Shown piece after piece: positions 35,096 to 44,734 of a stretch of DNA of 64,000 nucleotides; position 1 is the stretch's first letter, and every line of letters begins with the position of its first letter. Location of the stretch: NCBI RefSeq assembly GCF_036492425.1, contig NZ_AP025292.1, positions 1,364,001 to 1,428,000 of the forward strand, given 5' to 3'. The notes under the pieces are model-generated. The model was not told the DNA's origin and made no database searches. It worked only from the letters and a program-made list of their open reading frames with translations. This DNA is from Persicobacter psychrovividus. Its GTDB lineage: Bacteria > Bacteroidota > Bacteroidia > Cytophagales > Cyclobacteriaceae. The position numbers and the translations under genes are program-made.

Positions 35096-37270
35096 CTATG
35101 GGATAAAGAACCTTTTGACCTCATGGTGCTGCGGACTGTTGATTTGCAGGAGGTAAATCCCTGAGGCATAGCCTTGTGTGGGTAGTGAGCAGCTGCCGTG
35201 CAGTACACCTTCGAGGATTTTACTGAAAACCTGACGGCCATCAATACTGACGATCCTGAGCGCCACGTTGGCCGTTTGGGGCAGTTCGTAAACCAAATCA
35301 TAAACGGCAGGGTGGCTCCCTTTGGTGGTCAGTCTGAACATTGGCTCATCTCCTCCCGAAGGGGAAATGGTAAACTGAGATTCATTCAGTTGCAGTAAGC
35401 GGTTGATTCCCACAGGCTGAATCCTGAGGTTCTTCATTAACAGGGAGGAAGAACTGTTATTCTGACCGTCCAACACCAGACGAATGGCCTGATTTCTGAA
35501 GGGCGTCAAGTCGATATAATGCTTTTTATAGCTTTTTCCTGTGGTATTTTCAAAATCGTTGTCGGTGAAGGTTTTAAGGTGCAACAGGTTTTCATTTTCA
35601 GGTTCGGAAATCAGCACACTGAATTGTGGCATAAAGCTGCTGTTTTCAGGGGTAACAGCGGTTTGGAAAGTAAGTGTCAGTGAATCTGATGGTGCTCCAT
35701 CAAGGGGGAGCAGTGGGGAGATCAGGTATTGGGAACTGACGGATTGCTCCTCAAGGGCAGCGACAAAAGATTCGTCCTCCTGTTTTTTGCTGACCCATTG
35801 GGCCCCTTCAAAATTGGGCACCTGCCAGCCATCGGAATTGATGAACGGGTTATCAAATGCATGAAGATAAGGCAAACTTGCTGTCGCTGAATTGGCGGTA
35901 AGTTGTTGTTTTTTTTCCGCAAGAATTAATGCCGTATTCGGTTGGTGATTCACGCTGTCCACGGTAACGGTGAATAATTCGGACTGTTCAGGGAGCTGCG
36001 TTAATTTGAAAGCAAGGGTATCCGCGGATTTGGAAGCAATATTTACCTCGGTGGCTAAATCAGCCTTAAAACTGCCAAAACCAAGGTGGATATTGACGCT
36101 GGTGACCTGATTTTCCCCAAAATTTCGAAGGACAACTTTTAGGCTCGTCCGATCGCTGTTGGCAATCACTTCGGGGCTCAGGATTGCCCCAAGGCTAATG
36201 GCATTCTCCTCGAAATCTGGGTCCACCAAACCGTGACTGTCGAGCAACGAGGCTCTTCGAGGGCTGTTTTCCAGAACAATATGGGCTCTTGTTGCCTGAT
36301 CATGGGTGAAGGCGTTCATACAGGCGTCAAAGGTGTAATCCATATAGTTTTCATACATATCCTCCGTGCCGCAGGAAAAGGGTGGATTGGCACCAAAGTT
36401 GGCGCAGTCGCCCTGTGTTTGCCTTGACTGTGGAGGGGTGTCAGTACAAAAATCATCGGAATTACAACCGCCCGCACCACTCACGTGCAATAGCCCAAAG
36501 AAGTGGCCGATCTCGTGCGTCAAGGTTCTTCCCAAATCATAGTCAGGGTCAATGTCGGGAAAGTTTCCCTTGGCGATGGATCCGCAGGCAATAAAATTAA
36601 TCACCACTCCATCCTGCAGCGGGGCGCTTGGGGTGCCTACACCACCAATATCTGTTTCAGGCCAGGAAGCATAGCCAAGAATGCCATCACGCAGGGGGGC
36701 TACCCAAATATTGAGGTAGTCTTCTGAAGGCCAATAGGAGTAGGATTTTAGCTCGGCATCGAGGGAGGAGTTGCCCGAAGGGTCGCCCCAGTTGTTTCTC
36801 AGGCCATTTACTCTGGTGATGCCAGTTGTAGGGTTACCGAAAGGATCCTGTTTGGCCAAAACAAATTCAATGTTCAGGCTCGAAGCCACATCCTGAAATT
36901 CGGGACGGGTGAGGTTGGCATCGGCATTGGTTCTCTGGTAATCTTCATTGATCACGTCGAGCTGGGAGAGGATCTGCGCGGTGGAAATGTTGGAGCCCTC
37001 GCCAATTTGTTCGCCAGGGCGGTGAATGATATGAAAAACCACAGGAACGCGATAGCGTGTTTCATCCTCCTGTACGGCTGTTGAACGTAGGCGCTTTTGT
37101 TGCTGAATTTTCTTGGTGGTCATCCAATTTTCAAATTGCGAGGAGGGCGCATTGCTGGAGGGTCCGCTGTAATAGTTTTCTGAGGAACAGCGGGGTTTTA
37201 TGGGGCCGACATTCTGCGCAAATGAAGGGAGGGACGTCAGCAGGAGAAAAAATAGGAATATATTTCTCAC
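35096..37270 (-). CDS. M43-family zinc metalloprotease with T9SS sorting domain
   Basis: 724-residue secreted protease. Signal peptide MRNIFLFFLLLTSLPSFAQ; the start is a GTG at 37270, as no in-frame ATG lies close upstream. Residues about 40-330 form a pappalysin-like M43 (cytophagalysin) domain: zinc motif HEIGHFFGLLH, with glutamate as catalytic base, and Met-turn NYMDYTFDACMNAFT. Cysteines in CTDTPP, DCANFGANPPFSC and DACM suggest disulfides. A beta-rich middle follows (about 340-640). The end is a T9SS type A sorting domain (RIVSIDGRQVFSKIL ... GIYLLQINSPQHHEVKRFF). It is expected to be exported and to degrade proteins outside the cell. Confidence 0.88.
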   Translation of the reverse strand: MRNIFLFFLLLTSLPSFAQNVGPIKPRCSSENYYSGPSSNAPSSQFENWMTTKKIQQQKRLRSTAVQEDETRYRVPVVFHIIHRPGEQIGEGSNISTAQILSQLDVINEDYQRTNADANLTRPEFQDVASSLNIEFVLAKQDPFGNPTTGITRVNGLRNNWGDPSGNSSLDAELKSYSYWPSEDYLNIWVAPLRDGILGYASWPETDIGGVGTPSAPLQDGVVINFIACGSIAKGNFPDIDPDYDLGRTLTHEIGHFFGLLHVSGAGGCNSDDFCTDTPPQSRQTQGDCANFGANPPFSCGTEDMYENYMDYTFDACMNAFTHDQATRAHIVLENSPRRASLLDSHGLVDPDFEENAISLGAILSPEVIANSDRTSLKVVLRNFGENQVTSVNIHLGFGSFKADLATEVNIASKSADTLAFKLTQLPEQSELFTVTVDSVNHQPNTALILAEKKQQLTANSATASLPYLHAFDNPFINSDGWQVPNFEGAQWVSKKQEDESFVAALEEQSVSSQYLISPLLPLDGAPSDSLTLTFQTAVTPENSSFMPQFSVLISEPENENLLHLKTFTDNDFENTTGKSYKKHYIDLTPFRNQAIRLVLDGQNNSSSSLLMKNLRIQPVGINRLLQLNESQFTISPSGGDEPMFRLTTKGSHPAVYDLVYELPQTANVALRIVSIDGRQVFSKILEGVLHGSCSLPTQGYASGIYLLQINSPQHHEVKRFFIP

Positions 37271-37298
37271 AGGATTGGGGTTACTGTGGTGGAGAATG

Positions 37299-37345
37299 AA
37301 AAAGCTATAAACCAGCTCTGCCTTCAGATTGATTTATAGCTTTTT
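37299..37345 (-). terminator. Intrinsic terminator of the mrp-nifU operon
   Basis: AAAAAGCTATAAA pairs with TTTATAGCTTTTT around a loop of about 21 nt, directly after the NifU-domain gene on the minus strand. Confidence 0.75.
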
Positions 37346-37361
37346 AAAATTATAAGTATAC

Positions 37362-37619
37362 TTATTTTGAAAGAGGGGTCAGGTTAATCGCAATCACTTC
37401 TTTGATGGAAGGGACTTGCTTTTTTATCGCTTCCTCGATGCCTGCCTTCATGGTCATCGGCGACATTGGGCATGAGCCACAGGCCCCGATCAATTCAACT
37501 TTGACCGTATGATCTTCAATGATCTCAACGACCTTGACATTTCCGCCGTCAGATTCAAGATATGGACGGATACTTTCCAAAGCCAGCTCGACCTCCGATA
37601 ACAATGGGGATTCTTTCAT
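37362..37619 (-). CDS. NifU C-terminal domain protein (Fe-S scaffold)
   Basis: 85-residue NifU-like domain protein, the Nfu type that carries and delivers Fe-S clusters. The start ESPLLSEVELALESIRPYL and the cysteine pair in GACGSCPMSPMTM (CxxC) are the family hallmark; two subunits share one [4Fe-4S] cluster. It follows the Mrp gene after 5 nt, so the two form an operon and very likely act together in cluster carriage. Confidence 0.9.
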   Translation of the reverse strand: MKESPLLSEVELALESIRPYLESDGGNVKVVEIIEDHTVKVELIGACGSCPMSPMTMKAGIEEAIKKQVPSIKEVIAINLTPLSK

Positions 37620-37624
37620 GACAA

Positions 37625-38719
37625 TTATTTTGTAATAATAACTCTTTCAGTTTTGTCTAAATTGGCATTGCGCATCGCTACTTGCTGTGCTACATTTTGC
37701 GCCAACACATCGAAAGCCTCGGATGTGATACTATCTTTCATAACGGCAGGGTACCCACTGTCTCCACTTTCGCGAATTTCCTGTACCAGAGGGATTTGAC
37801 CCAAAAATGGCACCTTGAAACGTTCGGCCATGTGTTTTCCCCCATCTTTACCAAAAATATAGTATTTGTTCTCTGGCAATTCTTTAGGAGTAAAATAAGC
37901 CATATTTTCAATTAAACCTAAAATCGGTACATTGATTTGTGGCTGCTGGAACATCGATAGTCCTTTTTGTGCATCTACAATGGCGACTTTCTGTGGGGTA
38001 GTAACGACAACGGCTCCCGTAACGGCAACATTCTGGATCAAAGAAAGGTGGATGTCGCTGGTGCCTGGTGGTAAATCGACCACTAAATAATCGAGCGCTC
38101 CCCATTTGGTGTCGCCCAGAAATTGCTTGATGGCTGAAGTGGCCATAGGGCCCCGCCAGATTAGCGGGCTGTCAGCAGGAGTAAGAAATCCGATCGACAT
38201 GACCTTAACGCCATATTGCTCAATGGGCAAGATCCAGGTTTTTTCGCCTTCTTTTTCCATCTCAGGTTGCTCATGCTCACAGTTGAACATGGTTGGGGCG
38301 GAAGGGCCATAGATGTCAGCATCCAGCAAGCCTACTTTGGCGCCTGTACGTGCCAAAGCGACAGCAAGGTTGGCAGAAACCGTAGATTTCCCTACGCCTC
38401 CTTTTCCCGATGCCACAGCAATAATGTTCTTTACTTCAGGTAAAAGGGGTGTTTTTGCCTGTGCACTTGTTACATCGTGTGTCATCTCTGGAATAACTTC
38501 CAGCTCACTATCGACCAACTGATGGATAGCCTCAATACAGTTATTTTTGATCAGCTCCTTGAGTGGACATGCGGGAGTGGTCAGGACCACCTTGAAGGCT
38601 ACCGTAGGGCCTTCAATTTTAATGTCCTTGATCATGTTAAGGGTTACCAAATCTTTCTTCAGATCGGGGTCTTCAACCGTCGCAAGGGCTTTTATAATTT
38701 GTGATTCATTGATTGTCAT
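37625..38719 (-). CDS. Mrp/ApbC P-loop Fe-S carrier with MIP18 domain
   Basis: 364-residue Mrp/NBP35 ATPase. Residues about 1-85 are a MIP18/DUF59 domain with CPLKELIKNNC. The P-loop domain starts with the deviant Walker A GKGGVGKSTVSANLA near residue 104, followed by DADIYGPSAPTMF, and the DLPPGTSDIHLSL switch. The position where Salmonella ApbC has a CxxC pair reads YFTPKELPENKYYIFG here, without cysteines. It probably transfers Fe-S clusters and hydrolyses ATP in the cytoplasm, with the adjacent NifU protein. Confidence 0.88.
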   Translation of the reverse strand: MTINESQIIKALATVEDPDLKKDLVTLNMIKDIKIEGPTVAFKVVLTTPACPLKELIKNNCIEAIHQLVDSELEVIPEMTHDVTSAQAKTPLLPEVKNIIAVASGKGGVGKSTVSANLAVALARTGAKVGLLDADIYGPSAPTMFNCEHEQPEMEKEGEKTWILPIEQYGVKVMSIGFLTPADSPLIWRGPMATSAIKQFLGDTKWGALDYLVVDLPPGTSDIHLSLIQNVAVTGAVVVTTPQKVAIVDAQKGLSMFQQPQINVPILGLIENMAYFTPKELPENKYYIFGKDGGKHMAERFKVPFLGQIPLVQEIRESGDSGYPAVMKDSITSEAFDVLAQNVAQQVAMRNANLDKTERVIITK

Positions 38720-39012
38720 TGATATATAAATCTATGATGAAGCCAAAGGCATTGATGTTGGTGGGTGGATTGAGTCCCTGGGGCACTCAGTCCTGTTTAC
38801 CGACATGAAATTTAGGCTTTAAAAGATAAACAGACTCAAAATTAGTTATTTTTTTTGAATTTATATTTCATTATTCCTTCGAGCCCACATTTTAAACAGC
38901 TTGTATGGCTGAACTATTAGTTTTGTGGTAAAATAAAGCTAAATTTATTGTATAGAATGTCTTTCAGGCAGCATCTTCCTGTTTTATGATAGGGATATGC
39001 TTGATAAATCAG

Positions 39013-39020
39013 TACATTTG
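39013..39020 (+). promoter_or_regulatory. Candidate -7 element for dnaG
   Basis: TACATTTG is an exact TAnnTTTG match 42 nt before the TTG start of dnaG. The same 8-mer occurs in the thi promoter at 55197. The expected -33 TTTG is not clear, so confidence is moderate. Confidence 0.35.
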
Positions 39021-39062
39021 TAGGCTAAATTAGACAGGGATTTTTAACAAGAAAGTAAAGCA

Positions 39063-41093
39063 TTGGGTATTAGTCAAAATACTGTTCAGCAAGTAAAAGA
39101 TAGTATGGACATCGTGGATGTGGTGTCGGATTATGTCAGCTTGAAAAAAAAGGGACAAAACATGTGGGCTCCTTGCCCTTTCCATGAAGAGAAGACCCCT
39201 TCGTTCTCGGTGGCACCAACGAAAGGGTTTTACAAATGCTTCAGTTGTGGAAAAACCGGCGACCCAATACGCTTTGTGATGGAGATGGAAGGGATGGAAT
39301 TCCCCGAAGCCATTCGCCATCTGGCGCAAAAATATGGCATTCCGATTGAGGAGACCAAACTGACAGAGGAAGTTAAGGAGGCCATCAGTTTCCGTGACCG
39401 ATTGCATCAGGTCATGCATTTCGCCAAAGAACTCTATGTTCAGAACCTGTGGGAAAATAAAACCGGACGTGCGATAGGTTACAGCTACTTGCGCGAACGG
39501 GGAATGACCGACGAGATCATCAAAAATTTTGAGCTCGGCTATTCACTTGAAGAGTGGGAGGGATTTAGAAAGTCGGCAGAGAAGATGAACTATACTGTTC
39601 CTGAAATGGAAGGAGCAGGGATGGTGATTAATAAGGATGACGGCAAAAAAGTTTTCGACCGCTTCCGTGCCCGCGTGATGTTCCCTGTGCACAACCTTTC
39701 TGGGAAGATCATTGCCTTTGGTGCAAGAACGTTATCGACCAATAAAAAAGAAGCCAAATATCTTAACTCACCCGAAACAGAGATTTATCATAAATCTCGG
39801 GTGCTTTATGGTATTTATCAGGCAAAAGAACGCATCAGGAAAGAGGATAACTGTTACCTTGTAGAAGGCTATACAGATGTTATATCCATGCACATGTCGG
39901 GTGTGGAGAACGTGGTGGCCTCCTCGGGGACCTCCCTGACCGAAGATCAGATTAAACTGATCAAGCGTTTTACCAACAATATTACCGTACTTTTTGATGG
40001 CGACAGCGCAGGGGTAAAAGCCTCTTTGCGTGGGATTGCCATGATTTTGGCCGGAGGGCTCGATGTGCAGGCGGTCGCCTTTCCTGAAGGGGAAGACCCG
40101 GACAGTTATTCCCGCAAGATTGGGCCGAACGCTTTCCGTGAATACCTCAGCGATAAGAAAACCGACTTCATTACCTTCATTACGAATGTAATGCTAAAGG
40201 ATGTCGGGAACGATCCGCTGAAAAAAACGCAGGTAGCCCGTCAGATTTTGGAAGTATTGGCCAAAATACCCGACGCCATCAAGCGGGATGTTTACCTGAA
40301 AACCTGTGCCAAATTACTGGAGATTTCTGAAGAAGCCCTGAAAAAAGAGCTGCAGGGAATCTTTGAGGAGGAGCAAAAGCGCAGTCAGTACCGTCCGCAG
40401 ACCGGAGGAGCATCAACGCCACCGCCGTCAGCGCCACCACAAAATTACCCAGATTACGAGCCCGACTGGGCACCCTCGCCAGAGGAATTGATGGCTATAG
40501 GTGAAATTCCTGAGCCTTCAAAAACAAATGTCCCAGTACAGGAAACGGCCTATTCCGCAGATGTAGAACTTCTTCTTCGTCATGAGCGTGAAGCCCTGCG
40601 CATGTTATTGTGCTATGGCCAACTGGATGTGGAAGAAGGGAAGTCTGTGGCAGTGTATCTACAGGAAGAATTGCAGGGCGTGGACATTCTTGAAGAACGC
40701 CATCAAGGAATTTTTGAGGTATATTACAAACGCCTTGGTCTTGATCAGGATGTTTCGGGCACTGCGATGCTGGGAGCTACCGAAGGTGAAGAACGAGCGT
40801 TGGTGGATACCCTGATTTCCGTAAAATATAAATTGAGTGGATGGATGGATCGGCACCAGATCAATGTGCCCGTGGAGCAGGATAACCTGGGGCATAATCT
40901 GTACAAGGTTATTGTTAACCTGAAGTCGGCACATTTCGACCGTATGGAAGGACAATTGCAAGCACAGCTTGAGGAAAGCCATATTTCTGGCGATGAACAA
41001 TTGATGATGGAAACGCTTGCAATGATTGTAGAGCTGCAAAATATGCGTAAGCAACTGCATCAGGAGGCACACCAGAACAGGTACAAACTATAA
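39063..41093 (+). CDS. dnaG: DNA primase DnaG
   Basis: 676-residue primase that lays RNA primers at the replication fork. The N-terminal CHC2 zinc finger is [10 protein letters not shown] with CFSCGKTGD. The Toprim domain has [10 protein letters not shown] and [11 protein letters not shown] proline-rich linker (about residues 445-495) separates the core from the C-terminal helicase-binding domain. The start is TTG: an in-frame TAA lies five codons upstream, no ATG precedes the conserved start, and the resulting [12 protein letters not shown] sequence matches primase N-termini. ribBA follows after 17 nt, so the two may be cotranscribed. Confidence 0.92.
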   Translation: MGISQNTVQQVKDSMDIVDVVSDYVSLKKKGQNMWAPCPFHEEKTPSFSVAPTKGFYKCFSCGKTGDPIRFVMEMEGMEFPEAIRHLAQKYGIPIEETKLTEEVKEAISFRDRLHQVMHFAKELYVQNLWENKTGRAIGYSYLRERGMTDEIIKNFELGYSLEEWEGFRKSAEKMNYTVPEMEGAGMVINKDDGKKVFDRFRARVMFPVHNLSGKIIAFGARTLSTNKKEAKYLNSPETEIYHKSRVLYGIYQAKERIRKEDNCYLVEGYTDVISMHMSGVENVVASSGTSLTEDQIKLIKRFTNNITVLFDGDSAGVKASLRGIAMILAGGLDVQAVAFPEGEDPDSYSRKIGPNAFREYLSDKKTDFITFITNVMLKDVGNDPLKKTQVARQILEVLAKIPDAIKRDVYLKTCAKLLEISEEALKKELQGIFEEEQKRSQYRPQTGGASTPPPSAPPQNYPDYEPDWAPSPEELMAIGEIPEPSKTNVPVQETAYSADVELLLRHEREALRMLLCYGQLDVEEGKSVAVYLQEELQGVDILEERHQGIFEVYYKRLGLDQDVSGTAMLGATEGEERALVDTLISVKYKLSGWMDRHQINVPVEQDNLGHNLYKVIVNLKSAHFDRMEGQLQAQLEESHISGDEQLMMETLAMIVELQNMRKQLHQEAHQNRYKL

Positions 41094-41110
41094 CGGTTTC
41101 TCATCCAAGC

Positions 41111-42355
41111 ATGAAAAGTAAAGACAACAAACATATGAAAAACGAACGACTTTTAGACCCCGTAGAGGAAGGCATCGAGGCCATCCGCAGAGGTGAGGTG
41201 ATTATCGTAGTGGACGATGAGGACCGTGAAAATGAAGGGGATTTTATTTGTTCAGCTGAAAAAGTAACCCCTGAGATTATAAACTTTATGGCCACTCATG
41301 GTCGTGGTCTGATCTGCGCATCCCTGACAGAGGAACGATGTGCTGAGCTGGGGCTTGATATGATGGTCGGGAAAAATACGGCAGAGTTCGAAACCGCCTT
41401 TACGGTTTCTGTAGATTTGATCGGCCATGGTTGTACCACAGGAATTTCTGCCCATGATCGTTCAAAAACGGTGCGTGCATTGGTGGACCCCAATACCAAG
41501 GGGACAGATTTGGGCCGACCAGGTCATATCTTTCCTTTAAAAGCCAGAAATGGTGGGGTGTTGCGCCGTTCGGGGCACACTGAAGCAACCATCGATTTGG
41601 CTCGCCTTGCAGGAGACCAGCCAGCAGGTTGTTTGGTGGAAATCCTTAACGAGGATGGCTCCATGGCTCGTTTGCCTCAGTTGCGGAAAATTGCGGATAA
41701 ACATCAGCTTAAATTGATCTCTATTGAGGATTTGATCGCCTACCGTATGCGTCACGACAGCTTGATTGAGCGTGAAGTGGAGGTGGCTATGCCTACTGAA
41801 TATGGGGATTTCCGCATGGTGGCCTACAAGCAAAAAACAACCGGGGAGAATCATTTGGCTTTGGTGAAAGGAAGCTGGAAGGAAGATGAGCCGGTATTGG
41901 TGCGTGTTCATTCCTCCTGTGTTACCGGCGACATTTTTGGCTCTTGCCGATGCGATTGTGGCGAGCAATTACATCGGGCAATGCAAGCGGTAGAAAAAGA
42001 AGGAAAGGGTATTGTTCTTTATATGAATCAGGAAGGTCGCGGGATCGGACTGGTCAATAAGCTGAAGGCCTATGAACTGCAGGAGCAGGGTTACGATACC
42101 GTGGAGGCCAATTTGAAGTTGGGCTTTAAATCGGATCAGCGGGATTACGGCGTTGGGGCACAGATTCTCCGTGACCTTAATGTGAGTAAAATTCGCCTCA
42201 TTTCCAATAATCCCAAGAAACGTATGGGACTGACAGGCTACGGATTGGAGATTGTCGAACGCGTTTCTATTGAAGTGAAACCTAATAAATTCAACGAAAC
42301 CTACCTAAAGACCAAGCGTGATAAAATGGATCACGAAATTCTGAAAGGGAAGTAA
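41111..42355 (+). CDS. ribBA: Bifunctional 3,4-DHBP synthase / GTP cyclohydrolase II
   Basis: 414-residue riboflavin biosynthesis enzyme. The N-terminal RibB half (about 1-210) makes 3,4-dihydroxy-2-butanone 4-phosphate from ribulose 5-phosphate: [29 protein letters not shown]. The C-terminal RibA half (about 215-405) opens GTP with the zinc cysteines in [19 protein letters not shown], then [15 protein letters not shown] 41111 or 41135 could be the start; the second lacks the KSKDNKH tail. Other rib genes are not in the window. Confidence 0.92.
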   Translation: MKSKDNKHMKNERLLDPVEEGIEAIRRGEVIIVVDDEDRENEGDFICSAEKVTPEIINFMATHGRGLICASLTEERCAELGLDMMVGKNTAEFETAFTVSVDLIGHGCTTGISAHDRSKTVRALVDPNTKGTDLGRPGHIFPLKARNGGVLRRSGHTEATIDLARLAGDQPAGCLVEILNEDGSMARLPQLRKIADKHQLKLISIEDLIAYRMRHDSLIEREVEVAMPTEYGDFRMVAYKQKTTGENHLALVKGSWKEDEPVLVRVHSSCVTGDIFGSCRCDCGEQLHRAMQAVEKEGKGIVLYMNQEGRGIGLVNKLKAYELQEQGYDTVEANLKLGFKSDQRDYGVGAQILRDLNVSKIRLISNNPKKRMGLTGYGLEIVERVSIEVKPNKFNETYLKTKRDKMDHEILKGK

Positions 42356-42371
42356 TGGATGAAAAATATAC

Positions 42372-42404
42372 AAAACTGCAGGTTATTCACTTGCAGTTTT
42401 TTTT
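42372..42404 (+). terminator. Intrinsic terminator after ribBA
   Basis: AAAACTGCA pairs with TGCAGTTTT across an 11-nt loop, followed by eight T in total. Confidence 0.8.
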
Positions 42405-42610
42405 GTGTTCAAATTTTAGCACCACCGAAGCCCTGTCATGTTCATGGCTTGTTTTTGTTGATCCCTTTTTTTTACTGATGTATTTTCAGCCGACCTTTAC
42501 AAGGGGTTGAATCAGTTAGTGGCTATTCGGATTATTACATCGATATTACACCGCTTCAGTAACTTAACGAACAATAAGGGGGTTGTTGATAGTACACCAA
42601 CCTGTTTAAC

Positions 42611-43873
42611 ATGCGCCTTTTGATAATTATGCTTTGTAGTTTGTCGCTGAGCTTTCCCCTGCAGGCGAAGCATTTTTATGTTGATAAGAATAATCCATTT
42701 TTTGATGCTTCAAAACAGGGGGTTCAGCCAGGAGACAGCATCATGCTTGTTGCGGGCAATTATCCTTTTGTTGGATTGGTGAATATTCGGGGGAGTGCGC
42801 AGCAGCCGATATTGATCCTTGCGCAGGGCGGACAAGTAACAATTGGAGGCCAGGGACACCACTATGGTGTGAGTATTCGTGACTGTCAGCATTTTCGGTT
42901 TACGGGCAAAGGACTCCCTGGTATTTCGAATGGTATCGTGATCACAGATCAAAAAAATACAGGTCTGGGAATAACAGGAACGTCATCAGATTATGAAATT
43001 GACCATATTGAAATTTCTAAAACAGGCTTTGCAGGTATTCAGGTAAAGTGCGATCCTATTTGTGATCAGCCATCTACTTGGGCAGAAAACTTCACGATAA
43101 AAAATATCCGTATTCATGATAATTTTATCCACGATACTGGCGGCGAGGGAATGTATATTGGTCATACGGGGCACGCCATTAAGCAGGGTAACTGTAAAGG
43201 GTTGCACCCTCCGAAAATGAGCAATGTTTATATCGCATTCAACACGATTGAGCGTACTGGATGGGATGGAATTCAGGTGACCAATGCCATTGAAGATGTT
43301 GTGATTCTGGGAAATCAGCTTATTGATTTTTCGCAGGCAAAACACCGAAATCATTCGTCGGGCATTTTTGTGGGAGAAGGCAGTTACAATGTTTCGGTGT
43401 CCAATAATCAGGTGATCAACGGCAACGGAGCCTCTTTGGCCCTTTTTTCTGCCAATGCCATGATGGTGTTCAATAATTACATTTCCTTCAGTGGTGCTGA
43501 CGGAATTTACATCGGGAAACGCATCAGCAACCCCGTCGAGCAATTGGTTATTACGGGCAATACGATTGTCAACCCCAAAGACCATGGTATCATTACCTAT
43601 AATAGTACCATCGGCTTGACGGTCATCAGGAACAATATGATTGTTGAACCACAGAAAATTTATGAGTATAAATTTAAGAAAAAGGCCCGTGCCTATATCA
43701 TGATCCCCGACCATGTTACTGTGCGGCTGGACAGTGTGAAAAATTTGAAAATCCCCCAACTTGATGAAAAGGTAGGGGAGCAAATTCGAATGAATAACCC
43801 GCGGTATGCCGATAACGACAAGCTGTTTAATTTTATTTTCGACAAGAAATTTAATGCTGAAACTGCTGATTGA
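42611..43873 (+). CDS. Secreted right-handed beta-helix protein
   Basis: 420-residue exported protein with signal peptide (MRLLIIMLCSLSLSFPLQAK). Residues about 45-350 form a parallel beta-helix: repeated short strands of the type GIVITDQKN, HIEISKTGFAGIQV, NVYIAFNTIERTGWDGIQV, VVILGNQLID and LVITGNTIVNPKDHGI. This is the NosD/PbH1 pattern found in polysaccharide lyases, epimerases and structural proteins. No catalytic set is obvious and there is no T9SS sorting domain at the C-terminus. It is a single gene between ribBA and a small secreted protein. The fold call is good; activity is unknown. Confidence 0.75.
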   Translation: MRLLIIMLCSLSLSFPLQAKHFYVDKNNPFFDASKQGVQPGDSIMLVAGNYPFVGLVNIRGSAQQPILILAQGGQVTIGGQGHHYGVSIRDCQHFRFTGKGLPGISNGIVITDQKNTGLGITGTSSDYEIDHIEISKTGFAGIQVKCDPICDQPSTWAENFTIKNIRIHDNFIHDTGGEGMYIGHTGHAIKQGNCKGLHPPKMSNVYIAFNTIERTGWDGIQVTNAIEDVVILGNQLIDFSQAKHRNHSSGIFVGEGSYNVSVSNNQVINGNGASLALFSANAMMVFNNYISFSGADGIYIGKRISNPVEQLVITGNTIVNPKDHGIITYNSTIGLTVIRNNMIVEPQKIYEYKFKKKARAYIMIPDHVTVRLDSVKNLKIPQLDEKVGEQIRMNNPRYADNDKLFNFIFDKKFNAETAD

Positions 43874-43982
43874 TGGTCTTGTGGATCGAGAATGAAAGGA
43901 TTTGGATTTTTTTCTTTAATCCCACGACTTTTTTGACATAAAATCGTTTTATATTTAGTGGAATAAGTCAACCTCCTATACA

Positions 43983-44651
43983 ATGAAGCAAAAATTTCTT
44001 TTCGCCATATTTTTCATTTTCTGTTTTCAGCAACTCAAAGCACAGTCGTCGAGGCAGTTCCCCTCAGAGATGTGGCATCTTGGGGAGTTGGTGTTACTTA
44101 GTGGCGATACCCTTTCTGGCGCATTAAAGTATGATTTTGGCAATGATGCCGTTTTGATAAATGCCAAAAATAAAATCAGAACCTACAGTGCCCGAAAAAT
44201 CCTCTTTTTTGAAATTTATGACTCCACAGTGGAGGATTACCGCGAGTTTTTTGCCATTCCTTATCGGGTAAGGTCGAATTATAAAATTCCAGTGATTTTT
44301 GAAGTGCTGCACGAAGGTCCGCTGACTTTACTCTCACGGGAAGAAATTGTGCAGGAAACCACCGCCCAAAATTACAACTATGGCTATTATGGTGGATTCC
44401 CTCAGAATAATTATTACGCCACCCAAAGAAAATTACGACACGATTATTTTTACCTTGACCTGAAAGGGAAGGTCGTTTCTTTTGATATGAAGAAGCGAAC
44501 ACTACTGCATATCATGCGGCGGTATTCTTCCGAGATTAAGCGATTTGTTAAGGAGAACAGACTCCATTTCAATGATCAGAATGATCTAATCAGGATTACC
44601 GATTACTATAACACCTTGGTATCGGAAGGTAATTCTAAAGTAAAATCATAA
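43983..44651 (+). CDS. Secreted protein of unknown function
   Basis: 222-residue protein with a signal peptide (KQKFLFAIFFIFCFQQLKAQ). The body starts with a beta-rich part containing GELVLLSGDTLSGALKYD and VLINAKNKIRTYSARKI, a motif pattern seen in many small Bacteroidota exported proteins, followed by a Tyr/Asn-rich loop (NYNYGYYGGFPQNNYY) and a basic helical end. I do not recognise a named family with certainty. It has its own terminator. Confidence 0.65.
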   Translation: MKQKFLFAIFFIFCFQQLKAQSSRQFPSEMWHLGELVLLSGDTLSGALKYDFGNDAVLINAKNKIRTYSARKILFFEIYDSTVEDYREFFAIPYRVRSNYKIPVIFEVLHEGPLTLLSREEIVQETTAQNYNYGYYGGFPQNNYYATQRKLRHDYFYLDLKGKVVSFDMKKRTLLHIMRRYSSEIKRFVKENRLHFNDQNDLIRITDYYNTLVSEGNSKVKS

Positions 44652-44655
44652 AAAT

Positions 44656-44678
44656 GGAGGGGTTAAGCCCCTTTTTTT
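44656..44678 (+). terminator. Short intrinsic terminator
   Basis: AGGGG pairs with CCCCT across TTAAG, followed by seven T, directly after the secreted-protein stop. The stem is short but the T run is strong. Confidence 0.6.
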
Positions 44679-44734
44679 ATGGGCAAACACCTTTTTAGCA
44701 TTTATCTTTGCACAAAACGAATTCAGTAAAACTT

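Noticed and set aside
38771-38789. GC-rich hairpin in the mrp leader (TGAGTCC...GGCACTCA)
   Set aside because: Imperfect stem with a bulge and no T run; it lies before the gene, not after one, and matches no riboswitch or attenuator known to me.
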